Shown here: positions 16,948-25,966 of the stretch, piece by piece
Numbering within the stretch: position 1 is the stretch's first letter
Layout of the letters: each line of letters opens with the position of its first letter
From: Flavobacterium sp. LHD-80
GTDB taxonomy: Bacteria; Bacteroidota; Bacteroidia; Flavobacteriales; Flavobacteriaceae
Length of the DNA stretch: 64,000 nt
Assembly (NCBI RefSeq): GCF_030929605.1
Contig: NZ_JAVFVS010000008.1
Coordinates: 62,001 to 126,000, forward strand
Direction: 5' to 3'
Program-made: the position numbers and the translations under genes
Notes under the pieces: generated by a model
Told to the model about the DNA's origin: nothing
The model's input: the letters and a program-made list of their open reading frames with translations, nothing else
The model's database searches: none

Positions 16948-17880
16948 TTATTCATTTCCCCAATTGGACAATTCTTCTTCGGTCCACAATTTAGGAAAAA
17001 AGATGCGTCTTTGGTATTTTGGATGCATATATTTTTGCCAGTCACTTCCTCCGGTCGCTTCACCGTTGCCTTTTCCACTTTCCAAAATATATTTTCTCGC
17101 AGTATTAAGATGCTGCATTACCCAAGTAATATTTACAGTTTTGTCATAATGGCGCATTGCCTCAATCAATTCTGTATTTTGTTGATCTTCAATAGGAAGC
17201 TGTGTGAATTTTTGCCAAATATTTTTCGTTTTAAACGATGACATTTGTCTTAAAAATTGCTCTTTGTATTTTTTTTCAAACTCGTTAAGCAAGTATGATT
17301 TTTCGCCAGTATGATAATCTTTTCCAGCCGCTTGCCAATAAAGATGTTCGAAACTGGTTTCTAAATCGGTATTTTCGTCAAAGTTTGCTTTGTATCTTCT
17401 GTCGGTCAAATTGATAACATCTGTCGATGCAAATTCAATCATTCTGTATTGTGCACTTTGAAAACCACTGGCAGGAGTAAGTGTGTTTCTGAATTTCATA
17501 TATTGATCAACCTCCATTCCGTTTTCCATAATGCTGAAAGAGTTTGTTAGCATGTCGAAATAACGTGTAACTCTAGAAAGCCTTTCGCTGAAAAAATCTA
17601 CCTGAATATTTTGTTCTTCAGCGATTTGATCGATTTCCCACAAAATCATTTTAAAGATTAATTCGTTTACTTGATGGTACATAATAAAAACCATTTCATC
17701 AGGAAGTGTGGTGCGCTGTATTTGTAAATTTAAAAGCGCATCGGTTTGAATGTAATCCCAATATGTAATTGGTTTTGACCAAAGCAATCCTTCTAACTGA
17801 ACATCAGTTTTTTGATTTATAGCTTGGAATTTTTGATCAATTTCTTTTAAAATTGATTCGGAATGATCAGTAAGGTTCAT
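16948..17880 (-). CDS. kynA: Tryptophan 2,3-dioxygenase family protein
   Basis: 310 residues. Haem enzyme that opens the indole ring of L-tryptophan to N-formylkynurenine, in the cytoplasm. Residues matching the Xanthomonas enzyme: H69 (FIMYHQVNEL; substrate side), R131 (YMKFRNTL; carboxylate), proximal haem ligand H257 (WVMQHLNTARKYI) and T276-GGS (substrate ammonium). Its ATG overlaps the stop of the DUF3108 gene by one base (TAATG), so translation is coupled. Kynureninase and kynurenine formamidase are not in the window; the role could be full catabolism or NAD precursor supply. Confidence 0.88.
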   Translation of the reverse strand: MNLTDHSESILKEIDQKFQAINQKTDVQLEGLLWSKPITYWDYIQTDALLNLQIQRTTLPDEMVFIMYHQVNELIFKMILWEIDQIAEEQNIQVDFFSERLSRVTRYFDMLTNSFSIMENGMEVDQYMKFRNTLTPASGFQSAQYRMIEFASTDVINLTDRRYKANFDENTDLETSFEHLYWQAAGKDYHTGEKSYLLNEFEKKYKEQFLRQMSSFKTKNIWQKFTQLPIEDQQNTELIEAMRHYDKTVNITWVMQHLNTARKYILESGKGNGEATGGSDWQKYMHPKYQRRIFFPKLWTEEELSNWGNE

Positions 17881-18650
17881 TATTTTTTAACTTTAAATGG
17901 ATTTTTTAATCCTTTATATTCATCAAGATCTGCTTTGAGTGATCCTACGGCAAGATCTGCTTTAATTCTAATAGGAACTTTGTTGTCGTCGTCTGTTATC
18001 CAGAGTGTTAGACTTTCTTTTTCTTTGAAGACTCTGCCAGTCTGTACAAGAGGTTTGAAAACCATTGTAGAAACGGTTCCAAATTTAGTCGTAATATCTT
18101 GACGGCCTACATATTTTAACTTAAATTTTGTGATTTCGTCATCAAAAAACATGTCAATTGTTATTGCTTCGCCTGATTTTAATTTGTCAATATTAGGATG
18201 ATTTCTTAAGTAGTAAAATGAGGATACAATATCTTGCACATTATCAGTGATTACAATCGTTTTTTCAGATTTTCGTTTGTAATCTTTTACCAAAACCCTA
18301 TTTTCTGCCTGATTAAAAAAACCTTCTTGATTTTTGGTGTAGCCACCTTCGTCAATTTTTCTAACATATCGGTATGGACTTCCAGATTCTTTGTCAAAAT
18401 AGCTTTCGTACAAATCTTCGACTTTAAAGAAAAATTTTGACATACCAGTTGTGTAACCTTTACCCACGGCATGGTATACTTTTTTATTGTTTACCGTGGC
18501 ATCTTTAACTTCAAGTGTGGCGTATCCGGCGTTTACAATTCCGTAATGAATTCTGAATTTAAAAAACTCTCCCGTTCCGAAAGCGTCTTCTTTTTGTGTG
18601 TCAAAACTAAAGGCTGTGAGGATGAATATAAAGAGGATTAATTTTTTCAT
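17880..18650 (-). CDS. DUF3108 domain protein, secreted
   Basis: 256 residues, signal peptide at 1-16. The body is one DUF3108 domain, a beta-rich fold rich in strands such as FFKFRIHYGIVNAGYATLEV and RVFKEKESLTLWITDD, related in shape to LolA/LppX-type lipid-binding barrels; envelope transport is a guess. Own promoter at 18697-18727. Its stop codon overlaps the start of kynA, which ties an envelope protein to tryptophan breakdown for no obvious reason; the coupling may be only an operon accident. Confidence 0.8.
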   Translation of the reverse strand: MKKLILFIFILTAFSFDTQKEDAFGTGEFFKFRIHYGIVNAGYATLEVKDATVNNKKVYHAVGKGYTTGMSKFFFKVEDLYESYFDKESGSPYRYVRKIDEGGYTKNQEGFFNQAENRVLVKDYKRKSEKTIVITDNVQDIVSSFYYLRNHPNIDKLKSGEAITIDMFFDDEITKFKLKYVGRQDITTKFGTVSTMVFKPLVQTGRVFKEKESLTLWITDDDNKVPIRIKADLAVGSLKADLDEYKGLKNPFKVKK

Positions 18651-18696
18651 AGTACTGTTTTACAAATATTTATGAGGATAATTGCAAATTCTATTC

Positions 18697-18727
18697 CAAA
18701 TGTACCAAAACAAAAAAACTCAGTCAA
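18697..18727 (-). promoter_or_regulatory. Promoter of the DUF3108-kynA operon
   Basis: Minus strand: TTG (18725-18727), 20-base spacer, TACATTTG (18697-18704), a full consensus match. Start near 18690. The -33 lies inside the terminator of the upstream transcript, so the two units are packed back to back. Confidence 0.6.
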
Positions 18728-18820
18728 GTAATGACTGAGTTTTTATGCTATTAACTAACCAAAAAACTATAAATTATGAAATTTATATCAATCCAAAAGG
18801 AAACCACCCCTTTTGTTTTG
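18712..18820 (-). ncRNA. Candidate small RNA with own promoter and terminator
   Basis: On the minus strand a -7 element TATCTTTG (18827-18834) is followed by about 110 bases with no gene and then a strong terminator: 13-bp perfect stem (18714-18726 with 18732-18744) and seven T. The 5' part can form a small hairpin (AAAAGG...CCTTTT within 18796-18815). A separate promoter for the next gene begins after it, so this is not simply that gene's leader. It may match a known flavobacterial RNA family such as Flavo-1, but I cannot confirm that. The alternative is the 3' end of the hpd transcript. Confidence 0.45.
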
Positions 18821-18943
18821 CGAGTGCAAAGATAGATAGAAAGTTCAAAAAATAAATAGTAAAAGTCAAGTTTAACATAACATTTGCATAAAAACCATCG
18901 ATTTACAGAGAATTTTTCTACATAATGTAAAAATAATGCGTTT

Positions 18944-20104
18944 TTATAGTGTTCCTCTCAATTCTTGTTCTCTTTCAATTGACTCAAACAGAGCCTTAAA
19001 GTTGCCTGCGCCGAATCCTTTTGCACCCATTCTTTGAATAATTTCGAAGAAAAGGGTAGGTCGGTCCTGAACTGGCTTCGTAAAAATTTGTAAAAGGTAG
19101 CCGTCTTCGTCGGCATCGACCATGATAGCTAATTTTTCAATTTCATTAATATCTTCTTTCATCATATCCATGTGAACGCCCAATCTTTCTGGAATTGCTT
19201 CATAATATGTATGAGGAGGAGCTGACAAAAATTCAACGCCACGAGCTCTTAATTGTGATACTGTTTTAATTATATCATCTGTAGCAATAGCAATGTGCTG
19301 AATTCCAGGCCCACCATAGAAATCTAAATATTCTTCAATTTGAGATTTTTTCTTTCCTTCGGCTGGTTCGTTGATTGGGAATTTGATTCTTCCGTTTCCG
19401 TTTGACATTACTTTACTCATCAATGCAGAATATTCTGTTGTGATTTGTTTGTCATCAAAAGATAAAAAGTTTACAAATCCCATTACGTCTTCGTAGAATT
19501 TTACCCAAGTATTCATTTCATTCCAACCCACATTTCCAACCATATGATCAATGTATTTTAATCCTGTTGGTTCTGGGTTGTAATCCGATTTCCATTCTTT
19601 GTAACCTGGCAAGAAAACACCATTGTAATTTTTTCTTTCTACAAAAATGTGAACCGTTTCTCCGTAAGTGTAAATTCCAGAACGGATTACTTGACCAAAT
19701 TCATCTTCTTCAACAGTTGGTTCCATAAAAGAACGTGCACCACGTTTCATTGTTTCTTCGTAAGATTTTGTAGCATCTTCAACCCAAAGTGCGGCAACTT
19801 TTACTCCATCACCATGTTTTTTCAAATGTTCGTTTATTGGAGAATCGGCTGTTAAAGGCGTTGTTAAAACAATTCTGATTTTGTCTTGTTTTAAAACATA
19901 TGACGCTTTGTCTTTTACTCCAGTTTCCAAACCGGCGTAAGCCAATGACTGATATCCGAAAGCTGTTTTATAATAATGTGCAGATTGTTTTGCATTGCCT
20001 ACGTAGAATTCTACATAATCTGTTCCTAATAATGGAAGGAAATCTTGCGCTCCTTCAAATATTTTTTCTAATCCGTATTCTACTGATTTAACTTCTTTAC
20101 TCAT
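18944..20104 (-). CDS. hpd: 4-hydroxyphenylpyruvate dioxygenase
   Basis: 386 residues. Converts 4-hydroxyphenylpyruvate to homogentisate with a non-haem Fe(II), the second step of tyrosine breakdown. Two vicinal-oxygen-chelate halves; the iron ligands are H187 (KYIDHMVGNV), H270 (GPGIQHIAIATDDI) and E354 (LFFEIIQRMG), and the C-terminal gate helix GFGAGNFKALFESIEREQ (363-380) is intact. hmgA, the next step, lies immediately upstream in the same direction, with a repeat-filled 167-base gap between. Fumarylacetoacetase is not in the window. Confidence 0.95.
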   Translation of the reverse strand: MSKEVKSVEYGLEKIFEGAQDFLPLLGTDYVEFYVGNAKQSAHYYKTAFGYQSLAYAGLETGVKDKASYVLKQDKIRIVLTTPLTADSPINEHLKKHGDGVKVAALWVEDATKSYEETMKRGARSFMEPTVEEDEFGQVIRSGIYTYGETVHIFVERKNYNGVFLPGYKEWKSDYNPEPTGLKYIDHMVGNVGWNEMNTWVKFYEDVMGFVNFLSFDDKQITTEYSALMSKVMSNGNGRIKFPINEPAEGKKKSQIEEYLDFYGGPGIQHIAIATDDIIKTVSQLRARGVEFLSAPPHTYYEAIPERLGVHMDMMKEDINEIEKLAIMVDADEDGYLLQIFTKPVQDRPTLFFEIIQRMGAKGFGAGNFKALFESIEREQELRGTL

Positions 20105-20109
20105 GATGT

Positions 20110-20261
20110 TTATTTGTTTAATCGGTTAATCGTTTAATTGATTTTTCCGAAATGTTGTGTTTAGATTTTTTAACCGCAAAGTACGCAAAGGCAATCGCAA
20201 GGTTCGCAAAGGTTTTATAGCGATCTAACCGCAAAATCCTTGCGAACTTTGCGGTTAGATC
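20110..20261. repeat. Word-repeat region (GTTTAATCG and CGCAAAG) with hairpin
   Basis: 20110-20145 holds GTTTAATCG-type words like those at 30421-30524. 20170-20261 holds five CGCAAAG/CGCAAGG-type words, ending in a perfect 14-bp hairpin: GATCTAACCGCAAA (20222-20235) with TTTGCGGTTAGATC (20248-20261). Lies between hmgA and hpd, so it may be transcribed with them. Confidence 0.6.
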
Positions 20262-20271
20262 AAGACGATAA

Positions 20272-21429
20272 TTACTCAGTCCATGACTTGTAGTAATGAC
20301 CATCGTCCAATCCCATAGCTTCTTCCGTTACCATTAATGGTCTGAAAGTATCAACCATAACGGCTAATTCCTGAGTTTCTTTGTGGCCAATACTACGTTC
20401 CATTGCGCCAGGCGCAGGTCCGTGCGGAATTCCTTTTGGGTGTAAAGTGATGTGACCCTGCTCAATATTATTACGGCTCATAAAATCGCCATCTACATAA
20501 TATAGAACTTCGTCAGAATCTATATTGCTGTGATTGTATGGCGCTGGAATGGCTTTCGGATGATAATCGTAAAGTCTTGGGCAGAATGAACAAACGACAA
20601 AAGTTGCCGTTTCAAAAGTTTGGTGAACCGGTGGCGGTTGGTGGACACGCCCCGTTATAGGTTCAAAATTGTGAATTGAAAATCCGTATGGGAAATTATA
20701 TCCGTCCCAGCCCACAACATCAAAAGGATGTGTAGCATAAACCACTTCGTGAATCATGCCTTCTTTTTTGATTTTAATTAAAAAATCACCTTTTTCGTCG
20801 TGCGTTTCCAATTCGCTTGGCAAAATAAAATCACGCTCACAAAACGGAGAATGTTCCAAATGCTGACCTGATTGATTTTTGTATCTTTTTGGAGTATAAA
20901 ATGGAGAATACGATTCTACATAAAATAGTCTGTTTTCTTCCGTTTCAAATTCTATTTGATAAATGATACCACGCGGAATAATTAAATAATCGCCATATTC
21001 AAACGGAATATTTCCTAACATGGTTCTTAATTTTCCTTTTCCTTTATGGATGAAAAGCATTTCATCGGCATCGGCATTTTTGTAGAAATAATTTCGAAGC
21101 GATTCTTTCGGCGCAGCCAAACCAATAATACAGTCTTTATTGACTAACATTGCTTTTCGGCTATCTAAAAAGTCGTTTTCCGGTTTTAATTCAAAACCTT
21201 TAAAAAGTAATGATTTTATATTTTTTCCGATTGCAATTTTTGGTTCAACCGAATACGAGTTTAAAATTTCTTTTACCTGCGTTGGTCTGTGAACATGATA
21301 AGATAATGATGAATGTCCGTGAAAACCTTCAGTTCCAAATAATTGTTCGTAGTAAAAACCACCGTTTGGTTTTTCGAATTGGGTGTGTCTTTTTTGAGGA
21401 AAATCTCCAAGTTTATGATATAATGGCAT
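20272..21429 (-). CDS. hmgA: Homogentisate 1,2-dioxygenase
   Basis: 385 residues. Opens the homogentisate ring to maleylacetoacetate with Fe(II), step three of tyrosine breakdown. Cupin fold; signatures HSSLSYHVHRPTQV near the N-terminus, DYLIIPRGIIYQIEFE, YNFPYGFSIHNFEPITGRVH, PPVHQTFE, and the C-terminal HPKGIPHGPAPGAMERSIG that carries iron-ligand and catalytic histidines. Somewhat shorter than the animal and Pseudomonas enzymes (about 430-445), as is usual for the bacterial subgroup. First gene of the hmgA-hpd pair. No clear consensus promoter upstream. Confidence 0.92.
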   Translation of the reverse strand: MPLYHKLGDFPQKRHTQFEKPNGGFYYEQLFGTEGFHGHSSLSYHVHRPTQVKEILNSYSVEPKIAIGKNIKSLLFKGFELKPENDFLDSRKAMLVNKDCIIGLAAPKESLRNYFYKNADADEMLFIHKGKGKLRTMLGNIPFEYGDYLIIPRGIIYQIEFETEENRLFYVESYSPFYTPKRYKNQSGQHLEHSPFCERDFILPSELETHDEKGDFLIKIKKEGMIHEVVYATHPFDVVGWDGYNFPYGFSIHNFEPITGRVHQPPPVHQTFETATFVVCSFCPRLYDYHPKAIPAPYNHSNIDSDEVLYYVDGDFMSRNNIEQGHITLHPKGIPHGPAPGAMERSIGHKETQELAVMVDTFRPLMVTEEAMGLDDGHYYKSWTE

Positions 21430-21746
21430 GGCTTTTCAATTAGATAATTTTTAAATTAATTAGATAATTCGAAAATTTGAATTGTGTGAACAGATAATCA
21501 AGTCAACTTTAGTATTGACTAATTATCTCAATTCGATAGCTTCATTCAGGATTTCTCTTGATGAGGAATTGAAGATACTCTAATAAACCTGTCCAATTTG
21601 TTTTCATTATAACAAATGTCGTAAATTTTTGCGAGTAAAAATAGAAATTATATTATTTATAACTAAAAGATATTTTAATTTTTTTGATATAATTTTTTGA
21701 TAGCAAAAAAATAGCATGATTTTATTGCACTATTCTCGTTTAAATT
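21430..21746. other. Gene-free stretch with a weak word-repeat hairpin
   Basis: AGATAATT occurs at 21442-21449 and 21462-21469 and its reverse complement AATTATCT at 21521-21528, another mirrored-word region. The remainder is AT-rich. I see no convincing TAnnTTTG promoter, terminator or coding region, although the hmgA promoter must lie here. Confidence 0.4.
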
Positions 21747-24026
21747 CTAAAACAAGAATCCAATGCTAAACCATGTAAAGCTTTTAGACATTTCTGGGGA
21801 CCAAGATTGTTTGATTTCAATTGGGCCAATAATAGTTTCCAAGCCGTAACCTACAGCGTAACCCGAATATTTTGGCATCGAAATCCAATCGACTGTGGTA
21901 AATATGTCATCGCCTAGATTGGCATAATTTGCAGAGAAATTGATATGATTTTTTTTGATGAATTCGTAGTCAAGCGTAATATCGGTTTTTATATAACTGT
22001 TTCCAGCGATGCTCAAGAAATCATAACCATAGAAATAATTAAAATTATTGATTTTGCTGTAGCCGTAACCACCCAAAATAAAATCAAAATAAGGAACACT
22101 ATCACTGCCAATATTAAATCCGGCGTCCGCACCAATTTTAACAGTAGCTCTTCTAAATAATGTTTTGGCAAATGCAATTTCAGCTTTTGCCATTGAAAAA
22201 GGTTTGAAATTATTGTTATAATCAGATGAGGCTAAATAAGTTTGCACGTCACTTGAGAAGTATAATCCAGAACGCGGAAAGCTTTTTTTGTCAAGTGAAT
22301 CATATTTTAAATATCCAAAAACGCTGAAATAATTACTTTTATCAATTGTGTTGCCATTATTTGAAAGTGTTGGGGAATCAATTTTTAAATACTTGTATTC
22401 CAAACCGCCACCCATTAAGAATTTCTGAACAAAAATGGTCTGAAAATAGGCTTGATTAGTAAGGTCAAAAAAGTCAACGTTAATTAGATTCACATTTGGA
22501 TTTGATACTTCGAGCTGACTAATGCTTCTAGTCACATTTCGGTTAAATTGATTCAATCTTGAACGAAACCCAAAACTGATGTTGAATCCGTTTTCAATAT
22601 AATAGTTCAAATCGTATCTAAAGTTGTCTCCCAAAATAATGTCGAATGAAGTAACATCATTTTTTAGAAATGTTTTTTTATGAGTGAGGTTCAATAAAAT
22701 GGCACTTTTATACAATCCGTCATAATGTAATCCGAGTTTTAGATACGTTTGCGTTGGATTTTCTTTTAAAACCAAGTCTAAATTATCAGCTTCGCCATTT
22801 GGCTCTAGACAATATGAAATCGTACTGAAGTTTTCAGTAGCATTTAAATTGTTAATTCCGGTTTTTAAATCGTGATAGGTAATGGTGCTTTCTGGCTTGA
22901 AACGCAATTTACCATTGATGTATTCTTTGGTATAATTGTCTAATTGGTCAACATTTATTTTTTTAATTTCTAAAGTATCCGAACTGATTTTTAGCTTGGG
23001 TTTTTTATAAAAAGTTTCTTCGTTTACCAATGATTTGATTTTTTCGTAAACAGCAAAAGTAGCTTCTTCACCTTTTCTAACTATTTCTTCGCCTTTGTCA
23101 AAAGAAATCACACCAAAATCACGAATATCTGGTTTGATATAAATATCCGTGTCTTTTACTTTGCTTTTCATTTTTTCAATGGATTGAAGATTAGTGATCT
23201 GAACTAATATTCTTGTGGCATTTTTTAATTTTTTACGATTCATCAAATCGTCTTGAACGTCAACTCCAATAATAATGTCAGCACCAAGATTTCGTACTTC
23301 TTTTATCGGATAATTGTTTACAACGCCACCGTCAACAATCAAATTGCCATCAATTTCAACTGGAGTAAATAAAGACGGAAAAGCCGCACTGGCCATCATA
23401 GCCTGTACGAGATTGCCTTTGTTGAGCAAAACTTCTTCGCCGGTTTCAATATTTGTTCCAATACATAAAAATGGAGTAGGCAGTTGATTGAAGTCGCGTA
23501 CATGACGAACATTTCGGGTCAAACTGCTTAAAAGATTGTAATTGTACATTCCTTTTGAAAGCGCTTCAGGAATTCCGATTCTGAAATTACTAAAAGGCAA
23601 AGTAATGGCGTACAACTCATCATTTTTTTTGCCGTAAAAGTTTTTAGAGGAACGTGGAATGTAGTCGTTTATTAGTTCGTCAAAATTTGTTTTTTTGAAA
23701 ATCGAATCAATTTGTGAAGCATTATAACCAGATGCATAAAGTCCGCCAATTACAGCCCCCATACTAGTTCCGCCAATATAATCGATTTTGATTCCAGCTT
23801 CTTCCAAAACTTTCAAAACACCAATGTGTGCAAAACCTTTTGCGCCTCCACCGCTTAAAACCAAACCAATTTTTGGTCTTTTTACGCTGTCTTGTTTTTG
23901 TTCTTGCGAAAATGATTTTTCAGGAAAAAATAAAAATATCAAAAGCACGACCGCTACGCACCAAACAGAATTTGAGAAAAATCCTTTTGATTGATTATAT
24001 GCAATGTAAAGCTCGTTTGGGCGCAT
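21747..24026 (-). CDS. Patatin-like phospholipase fused to an outer-membrane barrel (PlpD-like)
   Basis: 759 residues. Export signal about 20-40. The patatin domain (about 52-245) has oxyanion loop SGGGAKG (58-64), nucleophile S88 (GTSMG) and D232 (DGG), so the Ser-Asp dyad is complete. A POTRA-like segment (about 335-420) leads into a C-terminal Omp85-type barrel that ends SIGFLF. The layout is that of type Vd autotransporters such as PlpD: a lipase presented at or released from the surface. It overlaps no neighbour but lies only 9 bases after uvrC, so they may be cotranscribed. Confidence 0.88.
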   Translation of the reverse strand: MRPNELYIAYNQSKGFFSNSVWCVAVVLLIFLFFPEKSFSQEQKQDSVKRPKIGLVLSGGGAKGFAHIGVLKVLEEAGIKIDYIGGTSMGAVIGGLYASGYNASQIDSIFKKTNFDELINDYIPRSSKNFYGKKNDELYAITLPFSNFRIGIPEALSKGMYNYNLLSSLTRNVRHVRDFNQLPTPFLCIGTNIETGEEVLLNKGNLVQAMMASAAFPSLFTPVEIDGNLIVDGGVVNNYPIKEVRNLGADIIIGVDVQDDLMNRKKLKNATRILVQITNLQSIEKMKSKVKDTDIYIKPDIRDFGVISFDKGEEIVRKGEEATFAVYEKIKSLVNEETFYKKPKLKISSDTLEIKKINVDQLDNYTKEYINGKLRFKPESTITYHDLKTGINNLNATENFSTISYCLEPNGEADNLDLVLKENPTQTYLKLGLHYDGLYKSAILLNLTHKKTFLKNDVTSFDIILGDNFRYDLNYYIENGFNISFGFRSRLNQFNRNVTRSISQLEVSNPNVNLINVDFFDLTNQAYFQTIFVQKFLMGGGLEYKYLKIDSPTLSNNGNTIDKSNYFSVFGYLKYDSLDKKSFPRSGLYFSSDVQTYLASSDYNNNFKPFSMAKAEIAFAKTLFRRATVKIGADAGFNIGSDSVPYFDFILGGYGYSKINNFNYFYGYDFLSIAGNSYIKTDITLDYEFIKKNHINFSANYANLGDDIFTTVDWISMPKYSGYAVGYGLETIIGPIEIKQSWSPEMSKSFTWFSIGFLF

Positions 24027-24035
24027 AAAAAATAG

Positions 24036-25829
24036 CTAGTTGGTTTTGTAAAAGTCGACAATTTTTTTGGCTTTTGAAACTCCTATAACAGCAGATATTT
24101 CTTTTTCTGATGCTAATTTTAATCTTTTAACACTTTTAAAATGCTGAATCAAGGTAAGCATTGTTTTTTCGCCAATGCCCGGAATACTTTCTACAGATGA
24201 ATTGAGCGCTGCTTTGCTTCGTTTATCGCGATGAAATGTAATACCAAATCGGTGCGCTTCATTACGCAATTGCTGAATCACTTTTAACGTTTCTGATTTT
24301 TTGTCAAGATATAACGGAATTGAATCGCCAGGATAAAAAAGCTCTTCAAGTCGTTTTGCAATTCCAATAATGGCAATTTTTCCGCGCAAGCCTAATTCAT
24401 CAATACTTTTTAGCGCTGCAGACAATTGTCCTTTACCACCATCAATGATAATTAATTGTGGTAACGGTTCATTTTCTTCTAATAATCTTTTATAGCGTCG
24501 GCCAACAATTTCGGTCATCGAAGCAAAATCATCTGGGCCTTCAACGGTTTTTACATTAAAATGTCGGTAATCTTTTTTGCTTGGTTTGCCATCTTTAAAA
24601 ACCACACAAGCCGCGACCGGATTTGTTCCTTGAATATTCGAGTTATCAAAACATTCAATATGACGAGGTTCAACAGGCAATCGCAAATCTTTTTGCATTT
24701 GCGCCATAATTCTGTTAACATGACGATCTGGATCTACAATCTGTAATTGTTTCAATTGTTCGATTCGGTAGAATTTTGCATTTCGAATAGATAAATCCAG
24801 AATCTGTTTTTTGTCTCCAAGCTGTGGAACGGTTGTTTTAATATTTTCTCCCAAATCAATTTCGAACGGAACAATGATTTCTTTTGATAATAATTGAAAA
24901 CGTTCACGAAGCTCAACGATTGCCAATTCTAGTAATTCTTCATCCGTTTCATCCAATTTTTTCTTCATTTCCAAAGTATGCGAACGAATAATAGAACCGT
25001 GTGAAATCTGTAAAAAGTTAACATAAGCCGCACTTTCGTCAGATACAATTGAGAAAACGTCAATATTGGTAATCTTCGGATTTACAATTGTTGATCTTGA
25101 TTGGTAATTCTCAAGAACTTCGATTTTTTCTTTGATTTTCTGTGCTTCTTCAAACTGTAAATTTTCGGCATATTTTATCATCAACCGCTTGAAATCTCTC
25201 ATACTTTCTTTGAAATTCCCTTTCAGAATTTCGCGGATCGCATCAACTTGCCTTTGATATTCTTCTAAAGGTTCCAAACCTTCGCACGGACCTTTGCAAT
25301 TGCCAATATGATATTCCAGACAAACTTTAAATTTCCCCGAATCAATATTTGATTTATTCAAATCATAATTGCAGGTGCGTAGCGGATACAATTCTTTGAT
25401 TAATTCTAAAATGGTATGAACCGTTTTGAAACTGGTGTACGGGCCAAAATATTCAGAACCGTCTTTGACCATTCTTCGCGTTGAAAATATTCTCGAAAAA
25501 GGTTCTTTTTTGATGCAAATCCAAGGATAACTTTTATCATCACGAAGCAACACATTATATCGTGGTTGCAATGTTTTAATTAAATTGTTTTCTAATAAAA
25601 GTGCATCGGTTTCAGTGGGAACAACGATGTGTTTTATAGTAACAATTTTCTTGACCAAAACATTCGTTTTGGCTGTATCATGAATTTTATTGAAGTAGGA
25701 TGAAACCCTTTTTTTTAAGTTTTTTGCTTTTCCAACATATAAAATCTTCCCGTCTTTATCATAATACTGATACACGCCAGGATTATCTGGCAAGGTTAGA
25801 ATTTGAAGGTCTAAGGATGATTTTTGCAT
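24036..25829 (-). CDS. uvrC: UvrABC excinuclease subunit C
   Basis: 597 residues from the ATG at 25829; an ATG 39 bases further up (25868) would add MKMLITFPQKQKR, which lacks family character. Makes the two incisions in nucleotide excision repair. GIY-YIG nuclease at about 12-95 (DNPGVYQYYDKDGKILYVGKAKNLKKRV), UVR motif around 200-235, UvrC RNase H-like nuclease in the centre (ECFDNSNIQGTNPVAACVVF; IIDGGKGQLSAA), and a C-terminal helix-hairpin-helix pair (SVESIPGIGEKTMLTLIQHF). On the minus strand, TAAATTTG (25914-25921) is a probable -7 element. Confidence 0.95.
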   Translation of the reverse strand: MQKSSLDLQILTLPDNPGVYQYYDKDGKILYVGKAKNLKKRVSSYFNKIHDTAKTNVLVKKIVTIKHIVVPTETDALLLENNLIKTLQPRYNVLLRDDKSYPWICIKKEPFSRIFSTRRMVKDGSEYFGPYTSFKTVHTILELIKELYPLRTCNYDLNKSNIDSGKFKVCLEYHIGNCKGPCEGLEPLEEYQRQVDAIREILKGNFKESMRDFKRLMIKYAENLQFEEAQKIKEKIEVLENYQSRSTIVNPKITNIDVFSIVSDESAAYVNFLQISHGSIIRSHTLEMKKKLDETDEELLELAIVELRERFQLLSKEIIVPFEIDLGENIKTTVPQLGDKKQILDLSIRNAKFYRIEQLKQLQIVDPDRHVNRIMAQMQKDLRLPVEPRHIECFDNSNIQGTNPVAACVVFKDGKPSKKDYRHFNVKTVEGPDDFASMTEIVGRRYKRLLEENEPLPQLIIIDGGKGQLSAALKSIDELGLRGKIAIIGIAKRLEELFYPGDSIPLYLDKKSETLKVIQQLRNEAHRFGITFHRDKRSKAALNSSVESIPGIGEKTMLTLIQHFKSVKRLKLASEKEISAVIGVSKAKKIVDFYKTN

Positions 25830-25966
25830 TCTTTTTTGTTTCTGAGGAAAGGTGATGAGCATTTTCAAAAATCATTCCGATTTCTCAAAAAAAGCGCTGC
25901 ATCGATTTAGTTTCAAATTTACAAAATCAAAAGAATAATTTCTATATTTAGCTTTTATAATTCTAC

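Noticed and set aside
18712..18834. Leader attenuator or riboswitch controlling DUF3108-kynA
   Set aside because: A full consensus promoter lies between the terminator and the gene, so the upstream hairpin need not be in the kynA mRNA; a separate small RNA fits better.
18770..18840. A 19-codon plus-strand frame starting MKFISIQ
   Set aside because: Too short, no promoter on that strand, and it overlaps the minus-strand promoter and RNA candidate.
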